DNA of 64,000 nt from Toxorhynchites rutilus septentrionalis (Eukaryota > Arthropoda > Insecta > Diptera > Culicidae). Of this stretch, positions 24,661 to 36,169 are shown one piece after another; the stretch's first letter is position 1; every line of letters begins with the position of its first letter. Position numbers and translations under genes: made by a program. The notes under the pieces are model-generated. The model did not search any database. It saw only the letters and a program-made list of their open reading frames with translations, and was not told where the DNA came from. Where the stretch lies: contig NC_073744.1 of NCBI RefSeq assembly GCF_029784135.1, forward strand, positions 27,758,981 through 27,822,980. Direction: 5' to 3'.

Positions 24661-25099
24661 ATGTTGACTTTGCAATCAATAAGTAACAAGCATATACATC
24701 TTAGACACTTTCGCTTTCGAATAAAGTGATAATGATACCAATTCGTTTAGCCAGAAAAAAATTATTAACGCCCAAAGGGGGAATCGATTCTTCCTCGAAA
24801 ATACCCAGTGCAATAATAACCCCACCCCAAGCCCCGACAGTTGGAATCATCGTTGATCCGGAGCAGGATTATTAACGCTTGAAAAGAAATGGATTCCTCC
24901 TCGGAATTACACAGCGAAAATAAAACCCCCTTCCCAACAATTCCAACTTCCCAATAACGACGATCGATTGCAACATTCGTAAACAAATAATTTTATAGCG
25001 CTGCTTTCATATATTCGATATGTAATATAATATCCACCACACCATGTCATATCGTATTCTTCACTATCAAATCCAGTCAATCAAAAGTATTGCCAACTT
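24661..25099. other. No gene; two diverged direct repeats
   Basis: Blocks at about 24770-24850 and 24860-24960 are related (ATTATTAACGC, GATTC.TCCTCG, ACCCC.CCC), suggesting a short tandem duplication of about 100 bp. Nothing coding. Confidence 0.4.
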
Positions 25100-25676
25100 G
25101 AATGTACCTGCAATGCCGATTTTCCCAACTTCTTGGTTTCGCAATCTGTATAGGGAAAACAATTCCGGTTTGTAAAAATACAAGCGAGTACAAATGTACC
25201 CGTATTTTGCATCTATTTTGCAATGCCGATTTTCACAGGCTTCATGAATTTGAAGTCTGTGTTAGAGAAACATTCCAATTTGCAGAAACGCAAAGTACAA
25301 AAGTACCCGCAGCTTGCATCTATTTTGCTATCCCAATTCCCTCAGGCTTCATGATTTTGAAGTCTGTGTTAGGGAAACATTCCGATTTCCAGAAATGCAA
25401 GCGAGTACAAAAATACCCGCAGCTCGCATCTATTTTGCAATGCCGATTTTCCCAGGCTTCATGGTTTAGAAGTTTGTGTTAGAGAAACATTCCAATTTGT
25501 AGAAACGCAAACGAGTACAAAAGTACCCGCTGCTTGCATCTAATATACTATGCCAATTTCCCCAGGCTCCATGGTTTGGAAATCTGTGTTAGGGAAACAT
25601 TCCGATTTCCAGAAACGCAAGCGAGTACAAAAATACCCGCAGCTCGCATCTATTTTGCAATGACGATTACCCCAGG
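25100..25676 (+). repeat. 110-bp tandem satellite, about five units
   Basis: Equivalent positions repeat at 25311, 25421, 25531 and 25641, exactly 110 bp apart. Units alternate between two forms (CCAATTTG.AGAAACGCAA..AAAAGTACCCGC and CCGATTTCCAGAAA.GCAA..AAAAATACCCGC), giving a 220-bp higher-order period. The array is cut by the BEL element inside a unit and resumes at 32490. A 126-codon + strand frame across it reflects the repeat. Confidence 0.9.
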
Positions 25677-26125
25677 TGTTTAGGAATAATCAATTGTAGC
25701 CGCCTGAAACAATTATTGACTTACAAATTATATCTATACAAAATACAAAACAAACAAGAAAAAGAGAACACATCATACAATACATACCTAGTGCATATCA
25801 GCCTTCAGATTCACCCGTTGCCATGCCGACATGGTGTTTGTATACACACTTTTGTTCGAACACAATTTTCTCTTCGCCTTCACACACACACACGCACACA
25901 CTATGTAACACTCACTCAGCTTAGCCCACTTTACGAACACACTTTCGTGTGTACGAACACACTTTGTAGAACGAACACGCTATGTGAAACTCGATAAATG
26001 AAAAATAAATTATTAGTTACCAGACCAGCAAACCAACAACACGTTTTTTCTACGCTAGTCCGAATCATTGTCAGCATAAAAGATATCGGTGTGACTTGCC
26101 CTGTAGAGCAAGTAGTTCCCGAACA
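25677..26125 (+). repeat. 5' LTR of the BEL element
   Basis: 449 bp, TG...CA termini. It carries AATAAA-like AAAAATAAATTATT near 26000 and a 17-bp extra segment (around 25931-25950) lacking in the 3' LTR, within a duplicated ACGAACACACTTT run. Confidence 0.95.
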
Positions 26126-26130
26126 TTTTT

Positions 26131-26148
26131 TGGTGCCGAAACCCGGGA
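26131..26148 (+). promoter_or_regulatory. Primer binding site of the BEL element
   Basis: TGGTGCCGAAACCCGGGA, five bases downstream of the 5' LTR. It has the TGG start expected of complementarity to a tRNA 3' CCA. I do not assign the tRNA isotype. Confidence 0.8.
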
Positions 26149-26669
26149 AATTGGTCCCGGATCGTCGTGTCGGTGTTGCAAGGACCGTGTCCGCGAGTGC
26201 AACACGCAAGCCATTGCGTTTATCGAACCGTCCAGAACGGCAAAGTGTGCCTACTTGGCAAAAGAACTCGAGAACATTCGAGAAAAAACTTTCGACTTTC
26301 ATACATAGCAACCAGATTGCTTGAGGATAATTTGTTAGTGCGATTACCGTCCCACGTATAAAATACAGAAAAGTCGCGATTCTTTATTACGCCTTTGTTT
26401 TTATAACTACCAGTGTGGTAAAGAATTCAGTGCTGATAGTAGTGAAACATTTTTGTCGTCCGGCAGTTTTTCATCGTGCCGCTATAAAATCGCATTCGGT
26501 GTTCGTCAAGCTGCTGCTGAAGTCAAACCGGTGTACGTCTAATTGGAGCACATAACCTCTGTCGTCATCGCCTCGTGGAGACCATCGTCATTTTCGTCAT
26601 CGTCATCATCATCACGGCACGTAAAAAGCCGTTATAAGGTAAAAATAGTCCATTTTCCTTTGGAGAATC

Positions 26670-29600
26670 ATGCCGAAAAAAGTTAGCAAAGCGGCCAAAT
26701 TGAAAACACTCTACCGCAACCGTTCGAACATCTGTAATTCAGCAGAGCTGATCCAGACATTTGACAATGATTATGTACCGGATCATGCTAACCAACTTCA
26801 AATTAGAATCCAACATTTGGATGAACTTTGGAGGGATTTCCAGACAATTCAAGATCAAATCGAGGAGCTAGATGAGCCCGAGGAAGATTTTAGTGAGGAT
26901 AGACGGTATTTTCAAAATCTTTACTTCGCACTGAAAGCATCCCTGTTGAGCAAGGTTCCAGCAACTCCTCAGATACCACAACATGCCGCTATAAACTCTC
27001 CACCTCCGACATCAGTGGCTAATCTCCGCCTTCCGGAAATAAAATTAAAGGAATTTTCGGGCAATTTTGACGAATGGGAATCATTTAGCGATCTTTTCAT
27101 TTCCCTAATCGATTCGAATCATCAGCTGACGATGGTACAGAAACTTTACTATTTGCGAGCTTCAGTTACTGGCGAAGCTGCTCGAATGATATCTTCCCTC
27201 GACATCACCTCAAACAATTACTTGGTCGCATGGAATTTGTTGAAAGATCGGTTCGAAAATAAACATATGCTAATTAAAAGACATATGGGTAGCTTGCTTT
27301 ATATTTCTCCTCTCAAGAAGGAATCGGCATCAGATCTTCTCGACTTAGCCGATGAATTCAACCGCCATGTTCAACTTCTGGACAAACTAGAAGACATCGA
27401 AGACCATTGGAATTCGTTCTTGGTCGAACGATTGAGTAGTTATCTTGATCCCGTCACACTCCGTGAATGGGAAACTCAATCTGTTGGCGAAATCAGACCA
27501 ACTTACAAACAAATTCTCGAGTTTATTCAGAAGCGATCTCGAATCTTGCAAACTCTCAGGCTCTCCCAAATATGTACCAATTCAACAACGGAAAGCAAGC
27601 CCAAACCACGTGTATCTACGACTCACGTGAGTACATCAAACGACACTAAGTGCATTTGTTGCCAGCAAACACATTTCCTCTTCATGTGTGATAAATTTGT
27701 AGAACTTACACCACATGAACGCTTCAATTTGACGAAGAAACATAGCCTTTGCATTAATTGCTTGAAAGGAGCTCATATGGCGAAGGATTGCACCAGCGGA
27801 GTATGCAAAACTTGTGCAAAAAAACACCACACACTCTTACATCTGCCACCACTGACAACGTCTCTAGTTGGGCCCAGCGGCCGTCAGTCTCAGCACAGTT
27901 CCTTCGCGGGTGCGAGCGATTCTCAAAATTGCGAAGTGTCGGAAATTGGTTCGGTCGGTTTGACAGAAAGCTCGCGGTCTTTTAACCTTCGGAATGCCTC
28001 ACCACACTCGTCGTCAACTCTCGGTTACACTCCTCCCACGTCGGTTGTATCGTCTAATCCAAATCCACCTCCTAACGCCTGCCAAAGCGTGAAGATGATC
28101 CACGATCAAACTACAATACTTCTCTCTACCGCAGAGGTTAAGGTTCGGGATGCGAACAACAATTTCCAGTTGGCCAGAGCACTTCTGGATAGTGGATCAC
28201 AGCCCAGCTTCATTTCGGAAGCTTTGTGTCAGAGGCTTGGTCTCAAGCGGACAAAAATTAACACGCCGATTAGTGGCATCGGACAGTCAATGGTCAACGT
28301 ACGTTATGGAGTGACGCTTCCGATTGCTTCTCGCTTTGGAAATTTTGAATCCAGCCTAGAATGCCTCGTTTTACCGAAACTCACCGTCGCGCTACCCAGC
28401 CACAATATCGATATAACTCATTAGCGTATTCCACCACACCTGCTTCTAGCGGATCCGCATTTCCATATCAGTCAGGGAGTTGATGTCATTATAGGCGCTG
28501 AACTGTTCTTCACATTGTTGGAAAAAGAGCAGATCAGTATCGACGTTGGATGTCCACTCCTCCAAAAAACTGTTCTTGGTTATATATTCTGTGGCAAGTT
28601 TACTGAAAAAGTCCCTTGCACTCTTGCGCTGGCGAGCCACTATTGCTCTGGTGAATCTCTCGACTCACAATTGGAACGGTTCTGGGAGATCGAGAGCTTT
28701 GATGACCACAAAGCTTACACGGCAGATGAGCAGTTTTGTCAAGATCATTTTCGTCAAACAGTTATGAGGGATAACAATGGTCGTTACATTGTACGACTGC
28801 CGTTGCGGGAAGAGCTGTCTTCGAAGATCGGTGATTCGTACACTCCAGCTCTCCGTCGTTTCTTGTCCATGGAAAAAAGGTTTGCCGTCGATGAAGGTCT
28901 ACAGACTGAGTACACAAAATTCATGGAGGAATATGAGCAGTTAGGGCATATGGAGGTGAGTTCGCGCTCGTTTAACGGTCCACAATTTTTCCTTCCCCAC
29001 CATGCCATCCACCGCCCAGAGAGCACAACCACGAAGATTCGAGTGGTGTTTGATGGATCTAGTCGTGCATCTAACAACGTGTCAATCAACGATGCTCTGT
29101 TTGTTGGCCCTTCGGTGCAACCTGTACTATACTCTACCGTCATCAATTTTCGAATGCCACGCTATGTTGTAACCACCGATGCAGAGAAGATGTTTCGGCA
29201 GATTTGGGTCCATCCGGATGATCGCCGATTCACACAAATCCTGTGGAGAAATAATCCGTCGGAACCGATTCAAGTATACCAACTCAAAACCGTTACATAC
29301 GGCCTCGCCAGCTCTCCGTTTCACGCCACTCGTGTTCTTGAACAGTTAGCTTCAGATGATGGAGAACGATATCCTTTCGCCGTGCCAGTAATTCGAAAAG
29401 GAATGTATGTTGATGATGTTCTGACTGGACACGATGATCTTCCTACTCTACAGGAAACCTGCAGGCAATTAATTTCCCTTTTGGCGGGCGCAGGTTTCGT
29501 GTTGCGAAAATGGGCTACTAACAATGTCGCAGCCTTGGCCAACGTTCCAACAGAGCTGTGGGAGACTTCCAACCCACTGGAGATCGATCGTTCGTCTGCT

Positions 29601-32030
29601 GTTAAAACACTCGGCTTACTTTGGTTTCCTCAATCCGACAAATTCGCATTCAAGATTCCAGCACTTCAGGAACTAAACATCATCACTAAGCGAGTGGTGG
29701 TGTCCGAGATGTCGAGCCTGTTCGACCCCATTGGCCTCCTTGGTCCTGTCGTCATCACTGCCAAGATGTTTGTGCAAACCCTTTGGGCGGAGAACCTATC
29801 CTGGGATACCGAGCTTTCGAAGGATTTTCAAGATTGGTGGTTGAACTATCGTACTGATATCCAGCAGTTGCGGTCTCTGAAAGTACCGAGAAGAATTCTG
29901 GCCAACACTGTTCGCCAATATACTTTACATTGTTTTTGTGATGCTTCCACGAAAGGCTACGGATGTTCCGTCTACGTCGTCTCGGAAGATGACACGGGAA
30001 AACTCCAAAGTTATCTTCTTACTTCAAAGTCGCGTGTCGCTCCATTGCGGGGTCATTCAGTTCCAAGATTGGAACTCTGTGCTGCTTTACTGGGGAGCCA
30101 ACTCATTGATACACTTCGCAAGACGACAGAATTCACAGAACCAGCGTTTATGTGGACTGATTCGACTATTGTGTTACACTGGATCAAGTCGAAGTCCAAT
30201 AACTGGAAGGTTTTCGTATCCAATCGTGTGGCTGAAATTCAACGATTGACGAAGGGATTCCAATGGAGACATGTGCCCACTGAACTGAACCCTGCAGACC
30301 GGATATCCCGAGGTGTCATGCCGAGTCAAATCCTGCACGATGACCTGTGGTGGCAGGGACCTAGATTCCTGCGATTTAGAATGGAACAATGGCCTGAGCA
30401 AGTTATTATGGTTCCAGAACGGCATATAGTTAACGAAGAAGCTCGGTCCGTTTTGGCACTACACGTTTGCGTCAGCGGAGATGAACTCTTCGATCGCTTC
30501 TCCGAACTATCAAAATTAATAAAATTCGTCGCCTACTGTCACCGTTTTCGAAGTAACTGTCGTACTCCAAAAGATCAACGTTCGAATGGACCGCTTTCGT
30601 CAGACGAATGCGAGATTGCATTGAAGAATTTGATTCGCATTGCTCAACATTCAGCCTTCCCATTAGAGGTTAAAAGCTATGCTCTTGCACAAGATTCGCC
30701 GAGAATACCGAAATCACCACTCCGTAACCTCAACCTATTAATGGATAATTTCGGACTTCTGAGAATTGACAGCCGAATACGCAACTCTAATGCTCCATTT
30801 GATAGCCGTTTTCCAATTCTGCTACCATCGAACCACAAACTTAGTTTCCTGATTGCACGAGCAACGCATCTCAAGACATTACATGGTGGTCCATCACTCC
30901 TGCTTGCCACGTTGCGTCAACGTTACTGGCCGCTCCGGGGTCGCAATCTGGTACGTAAAGTCGTTCGTCGCTGCGTGACCTGCTTCCGATGTCAACCAAA
31001 ACCTACCACACAGATCATGGCACCTCTACCAGCAGTCCGCCTCACACCAGCCCGTCCATTCTCGTATACGGGGTTGGATTATTGCGGGCCGTTTTACGTT
31101 CGTCCATTGAATGGGAGAGGAGTGTCGGTGAAAGTGTACGTAGCGCTCTTTGTATGTTTAGTGGTGAAGGCTGTTCACATCGAAGTCGTCGTCGATCTCT
31201 CCGCTGCGTCGTGTATCAACGCCGTGAATCGCATCGTCGCACGCCGTGGCCGTATTATTGAGCTACATTGCGATAATGCGACCGCATTCGTCGGAGCAAA
31301 TCGTGAGTTCATCGCGTCGCGTAACGAGTTCCTGCATCAGTTCAAGGGCGACGAGTGGCGACATCACTGTTTGCACAACGGAATCAGGTTTCGATTTATT
31401 CCTGCTCGTTCACCCCACTTTGGAGGACTCTGGGAGGCGGGAGTCAAGTCATTTAAGCACCACTTCCGTCGCATTATGGGACCGAAAGCATACACAATGG
31501 ACCATTTTCTCACGATTCTTGCTCAAGTGGAGGCTACACTCAACTCTCGTCCTCTGTCGCCTTTGTCGGACTCTCCTGATGATCTTGATGTCCTCACGCC
31601 GGCACATTTTTTAATCGGTGAGCCACTAGTTACGATTGCTGAACCCGATCTGAGTCACATAAAACCCGGACGCCTGGATCGCTTCCAGGAGATGAAGAAA
31701 TCAACGCAGGATCTCTGGACCCGTTGGTCACGGGATTACCGAAGCCAACTGCACCAACGAACTAAGTGGAGAAATTCTCAAACCAACCTGAAGCCAGGAC
31801 AGCTGGTTCTGCTGAAAGATAACACTCCGCCGCTCCAGTGGCCTTTGGGGCGCATCGTCGAGACCATCCCTGGAAAGGATGGCCATGTTCGTGTGGTCGT
31901 CGTTAAAACGGCAACAGGGCAATATAAACGAGCTGTCACTGAGGTCTCTGTTCTGCCAACGGATCCTGATGCAGAAGACGAGTCAGAAGATGTCATTTCT
32001 GGTGCTCAAAAACAGTCGAGTGTCGGTTGA
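26670..32030 (+). pseudogene. BEL/Pao Gag-Pol polyprotein with one in-frame stop
   Basis: One reading frame of about 1786 codons is interrupted only by TAG at 28422-28424 (codon 585); upstream and downstream parts are in the same frame. The order is as follows. A Gag region of the DUF1759 type has LPEIKLKEFSGNFDEWESF (about residues 117-135). Cys/His knuckles lie at about 327-395. The aspartic protease has LLDSGSQ (about 505). The reverse transcriptase has YVDD at 29407-29418. RNase H has CDAST and WTDST. The integrase has an H2C2 zinc-binding region, the catalytic Asp (DYCGPF), Asp (HCDNATAF) and Glu (GLWEAG), and a C-terminal DUF5641-like end. All visible catalytic residues are present. The stop lies between protease and RT. 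Either this copy is dead by one nonsense change or the stop is bypassed; the former is more likely. Confidence 0.9.
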
Positions 32031-32044
32031 AACCGAACGTTTCA

Positions 32045-32057
32045 ACGGGGGCCGGCA
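32045..32057 (+). promoter_or_regulatory. Polypurine-type tract before the 3' LTR
   Basis: ACGGGGGCCGGCA abuts the TGTTTAGG start of the 3' LTR. The G-run is the probable plus-strand primer. It is not a pure purine tract. Confidence 0.6.
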
Positions 32058-32489
32058 TGTTTAGGAATAATCAATTGTAGCCGCCTGAAACAATTATTGA
32101 CTTACAAATTATATCTATACAAAATACAAAACAAACAAGAAAAAGAGAACACATCATACAATACATACCTAGTGCATATCAGCCTTCAGATTCACCCGTT
32201 GCCATGCCGACATGGTGTTTGTATACACACTTTTGTTCGAACACAATTTTCTCTTCGCCTTCACACACACACACGCACACACTATGTAACACTCACTCAG
32301 CTTAGCCCACTTTTGTACGAACACACTTTGTAGAACGAACACGCTATGTGAAACTCGATAAATGAAAAATAAATTATTAGTTACCAGACCAGCAAACCAA
32401 CAACACGTTTTTTCTACGCTAGTCCGAATCATTGTCAGCATAAAAGATATCGGTGTGACTTGCCCTGTAGAGCAAGTAGTTCCCGAACA
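32058..32489 (+). repeat. 3' LTR of the BEL element
   Basis: 432 bp; matches the 5' LTR base for base by eye apart from the 17-bp indel. Followed directly by the duplicated CCAGG and the rest of the interrupted satellite unit. Confidence 0.95.
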
Positions 32490-32545
32490 CCAGGCTTCAT
32501 GGCTTTTCAAGTCTGTGTTAGGGAAACATCCATCCATTCCAGCGA
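32490..32545 (+). repeat. Satellite unit remainder after the BEL insertion
   Basis: CCAGGCTTCATGG.TTTTCAAGTCTGTGTTAGGGAAACAT continues the unit left incomplete at 25676. This confirms that the retrotransposon inserted into the array. Confidence 0.9.
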
Positions 32546-32837
32546 TCGTACCTCAATCGTTGCGCAATCATAACTGAGTGGATTTTCGAGCGACATTTGC
32601 TTATATACCGATTGGTGTGATTTCAATAGCCTGTTTTGAAGGCAATTTTAGGACTTTTGAAACAAGTTTTTGGAAAAAGTAACAAGCATATGACGCGTAG
32701 ACATTTTATCTTTCGAATGAAGTGTTTATTATACTATTTCGTTCAGTTGTTTAGGAGTTATTAACGTTCAAAATCTCGTTCTCCGGCGTAACGCTTTCAT
32801 TTTTGAAAGTTTGAACTTACACCCCAGTATAGAAATG

Positions 32838-33530
32838 AAAGACGTAGTCCTACGTCAAAAAAGTTTTTTTGGCCGTTTTTTCGCTTTTTTTTCAAAAATC
32901 AATTTTTCAATTTTTGAAAAAAAAATTTTTGTTGAGCTAGCTGTAAACCTCAACATGTCATGCAATTTTAAGACTTTTGGCATTAATTTTTTTTTTAAAA
33001 CCCGATTTCCGCTGATTTTTTGATTTTCAAAAAACTCAAATTTTAACGTATACGACACCAGTAAATAAAGTCCGAATAAGCTAATATTTTGCATAGTGTA
33101 TATTATTGTGCAAATCAACATTTCGTAGCAAGTTCCGAATGAAAAACCGAGATAACTATTTTTATTGGCACCCTAAACCATACTTTCCGTTTCGCATGCC
33201 AAAAAAATCTAAGTTCCAGAGTGTCGATTTTTGACAAAAAAATATTTCGAGATGACACTAGATCTCGACGTTTCATGCAATTTTAAGACATTTGGCATTA
33301 AAATTTTTTTTTCGCAAACTCCGATTTCCTTTACTCCCCCCTTGGGTGATTTTTCGATTTTCAAAAAACTCAAACTTTGACCGCTTTGCGCCACTCTCCC
33401 TTAAGTCCGATTGAGCTGATATTTGGCATAGGGTGTTTTTTTCGAGGTGGTGAACATTTTGTATAGGGTAACTTTTTGAAATTTTAGGGTCGATTTTTTC
33501 CCATACATTCATTGGCACCCTAATGTCCGT
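32838..33530 (-). repeat. Dispersed repeat family R3, copy 2
   Basis: Reverse complement of the repeat at 24003-24660, sharing CGACGTTTCATGCAATTTTA, GCCACTCTCCCTTAAGTCCG and CATTGGCACCCTAATGTCCG. Its other edge is a clear GACGTAGTCCTACGTCAA module (32841-32858). Confidence 0.85.
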
Positions 33531-33563
33531 CTTACCCCCACTTCTGCTATCAGAAATATAATA

Positions 33564-34363
33564 GGAATACCGGTAAGTTTCTTCGTTTTTTTTCCAAAAA
33601 TTAATGCTGTATTCTGCAAAAAATGGTTACAAATTTAATATTCAAAGGATTGCCCATCGCTGGTCACAACTTTTTCCCATCTTTTTGGCAATTCACCAAA
33701 CCCGTTGTGAAAATAATCGGCCGGTTTGTCGGCTAACCACGAATCGATCCAATTTTTGATTTCATCAATGTTGGAGAAGTGCTGGTCAACCAGGCCATTT
33801 TGCATCGATCGAAAAAGGTAGTAATCGGACGAAGCAATGTCTGGAGAATACGGCGGGTGAGATAGGACCTCTCATTTCAGCGTTTCCAATTATGTTTTGA
33901 CCGGTTTCGGGACATGCGACCGAGCATTGTGGTACTGCAAAATAACTTCTTGATCGAGTTAAGCCTACAATTCTTCATATTCAAACTTTTTTGACGGTGC
34001 GGAACATTCTTCGTCTTCCAAGTCAAAATTATCACTTTTAAACCGTGCAAACCACGTCTGACAGGTTCGCTCAGTTGGAGCATGGTAACCATAAACTTCC
34101 ACCAAAATGCGATGACTTTCCGTTGCTTTTTTCGTCATATTGAAGTAATGAAGTAACACTCCCCGCAAAACACTCTTGTTGGTACGAAATTCAACATATT
34201 CGAAGTGGCAAAAAATGTTGTTTACGCTTCAACTATTTGACATATACTGAAAAAGACGCGCAATGACAGTAGCTTTCCAACGAATGTCTGGAAATTTGAT
34301 TCACTGGAATAATAATCAAGTTACGCCATCTGTTGTGAAATCGAAGAAACTTACCGGTACACC
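33564..34363 (-). mobile_element. Mariner element with internal deletion
   Basis: Ends read GG.TACCGGTAAGTTTCTTCG in inverted orientation, with TA duplications at 33562-33563 and 34364-34365. Length is 800 bp against about 1.3 kb for a complete mariner. The deletion removes the middle of the transposase. Confidence 0.9.
33625..34168 (-). pseudogene. Mariner transposase, deleted (SETMAR-type)
   Basis: The N terminus (from 34168: MRGVLLHYFNMTKKATESHR, then ERTCQTWFARFK) is the mariner helix-turn-helix domain. After FEYEEL (about 33967) the sequence jumps to the region around the second Asp, whose usual HDN triplet reads YHN here. It continues to YSPDIASSDYYLFRSM (third catalytic Asp, about 33840) and the C-terminal ERWEKV-like KRWEKVVTSDGQ (about 33645). 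In-frame stops and a frameshift near 33900 add to the deletion. It cannot be functional. Confidence 0.85.
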
Positions 34364-34365
34364 TA

Positions 34366-34786
34366 ACACCATAATAAAAGCATTCAAGTAGGACAACGCT
34401 TATCCTAGTAACTAAAAAAACCTCTATTACTTTTCCATCTACTAGCGCTGATTCCTACACAGATATTCATGCAGATTTTCAGAAAAAATACAAAGATGAC
34501 AAGATTTTGGTGAAACAGAAACACATAATTAATTAATGCTACCCTGTCTAGAACGCATTTTTACATTCGCTTCAATTGACAACTGTGAAAATTAGAGATG
34601 CTCACATTTTAAAGTTCATTTTTCACTATCTCTACGCACATATTCTGGTTTCATCCTAGTGTCTCAATTACACCTAATAAATTAATCTATTATCCAAACA
34701 ATCAAAAATACAAATCCACTTCCTTTGATTTTTGTTTTCCGCTATCACCTAAATTTATCATTTATTACCCAAAGCAATTTCCACAG
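34366..34786. other. Probable intron
   Basis: AT-rich, no repeats recognised; ends in the acceptor TTTCCACAG at 34778-34786. Confidence 0.4.
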
Positions 34787-34887
34787 TCTGCTTGTCGCCA
34801 AGCACACTCCACAGCCAAGCTCGCCAGCCAAGAAGCAACGAAAGGAAGTCGAAAGCTCCCCCACCATCAATGTCACCGGCTCTCAAG
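34787..34887 (+). CDS. Internal coding exon of an unidentified gene
   Basis: The acceptor TTTCCACAG precedes it and CAAG/GTAACG follows. The frame with the coding-like product (LLVAKHTPQPSSPAKKQRKE then VESSPTINVTGSQ) starts with the third base of a codon and ends after the first base of a Gly codon. The product is polar and Pro/Ser/Lys-rich with a KKQRKE basic patch, like a disordered cytoplasmic or nuclear tail. It joins in phase to the block at 35138. I do not recognise the protein. The evidence is splice signals, codon usage and phase agreement, not homology. Confidence 0.5.
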
Positions 34888-35137
34888 GTAACGTACGTTC
34901 AACCGGACGTAATCATAATCACGAAAATTGTCCTTTCTTCTTCCTGCTCTGCTATTCTTTACTATGGTTGATTGATACACGTTTACTGTTATTGGTAGTG
35001 TAGCGCTATTTTTGTGTACTGTTATTTGTTCTGTAAGCTATTCGTAGCAATATCTTCCCACCACTATGTCTACACGACCCGATGCCCGTGGCTGTGGTGA
35101 CGTGGTTGCTAGCGTCATCTGATGACACACACCCCAG

Positions 35138-35226
35138 GTCCCTGTTCCCGTTCCAAACCTCCTAGCAGCGATATTAGCTCTCACAACACACCACCAGAGT
35201 TACAACTTCAACATTCAGAGAAATAA
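35138..35226 (+). CDS. Candidate terminal exon (PCSRSKPPSS..)
   Basis: It follows the acceptor CACCCCAG. Its first two bases complete the Gly codon left open at 34887, after which 28 codons (PCSRSKPPSSDISSHNTPPE, then LQLQHSEK) lead to TAA at 35224-35226. The Ser/Pro-rich character matches the preceding exon. It would give one C terminus of the unidentified gene; the exons at 45105 and 46105 may provide others. The gap between the exons is only 250 bp. Confidence 0.45.
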
Positions 35227-36169
35227 ACCTGGAAGACAATAACACAGCGTCGGTATTGCAATGACGAGTACACACCAGAAGAAAATAAAAATGTCCTTAT
35301 TCAAAGTTAGCTGTCCCATGCCACCACTCAAACGACAGTCTTGAGAGTGTGTTTAACTGCACTACTCAGCAGGAAAACAAGAGCTACGACAACTGAGCGA
35401 TGGTTCCGGAAGCATTCGAGAATTCCCGAGGAAAAATTACCTCCCTCAGAAAGAAAACATCTTGCTGCGGTGATGCTCGATGAGTTTTTGTGACCTAGAA
35501 AAGGGAAAATATTGAAGAGGAACTGTTGCTCCGTCTATTGCAGCTTTCTGTCGAATGTCTATCCATAGACTTGTTAGTTCTAATAGTGTTTTGTTTGCAT
35601 ACTGATATTCATTTTTAATTCCCAAAAATTTGCTACCGAGGGAAATTACTAAACCGTATCAATGAATTATAAAACATACCAAAATAAGAGACTCAAAGCA
35701 CGTAATCCTTACCCTTACTCGACTATTTTCAATGAACTGTCGTGGAATCTGATATTAAATTGGAGCAATACAATATCTTCAATATCTTCGCGTAAGTTTT
35801 TTTTTCACGACTTGCAGAAAACACGTTGCTCTATTACTCTATTACATACGGTAAAGTTAATCATTTATGGGATTTATGTTTGTCATGTATAATTTTTTAT
35901 TTGAAAATGTGTTCATTCCATCGAAAAATCCCCTTACCCTTTTCGTTTCACGCCCATGGAAAACAAAGAACAATACCGGTAACGTGAAATTTACCTTTTT
36001 TTACGTTATTTTTTTTGTTCAGGTGAACATTAAAGGGTGGAACGGTCAAAAATTGACCGACTCAAATTTTGGGTATTTTTTTAATCGTGCATTAAACCCT
36101 CATTTTGTGCGGGTGTGCGTACGGAATTCTGCCTTTAGTTCATTTTTTGCCTTTTCCTATTCTGTCATT
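35227..36169. other. Possible 3' UTR, then unassigned
   Basis: Directly after the stop at 35226 there is AAATAAACC but no clear cleavage signal spacing. The rest is AT-rich with no supported gene. Confidence 0.3.

Larger units (their letters stand above)
25677..32489 (+). mobile_element. BEL/Pao LTR retrotransposon, nearly intact
   Basis: Full-length 6.8-kb element with two LTRs starting TGTTTAGG and ending GAACA. A 5-bp target duplication CCAGG flanks it (25672-25676 and 32490-32494), as expected for BEL/Pao. There is a primer binding site five bases after the 5' LTR, a single long gag-protease-RT-RNaseH-integrase frame, and a purine-rich tract before the 3' LTR. The LTRs appear identical except for one indel in a repetitive stretch near 25935, so insertion is recent. 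It sits in the satellite array and within what may be a long intron. Confidence 0.95.

Noticed and set aside
25102..25482. 126-codon gene on the + strand
   Set aside because: The frame is an artefact of the 110-bp satellite; the product repeats with the unit.
25211..25676. CRISPR-like repeat array
   Set aside because: Unit length is 110 bp with no repeat/spacer structure, in a eukaryotic genome.
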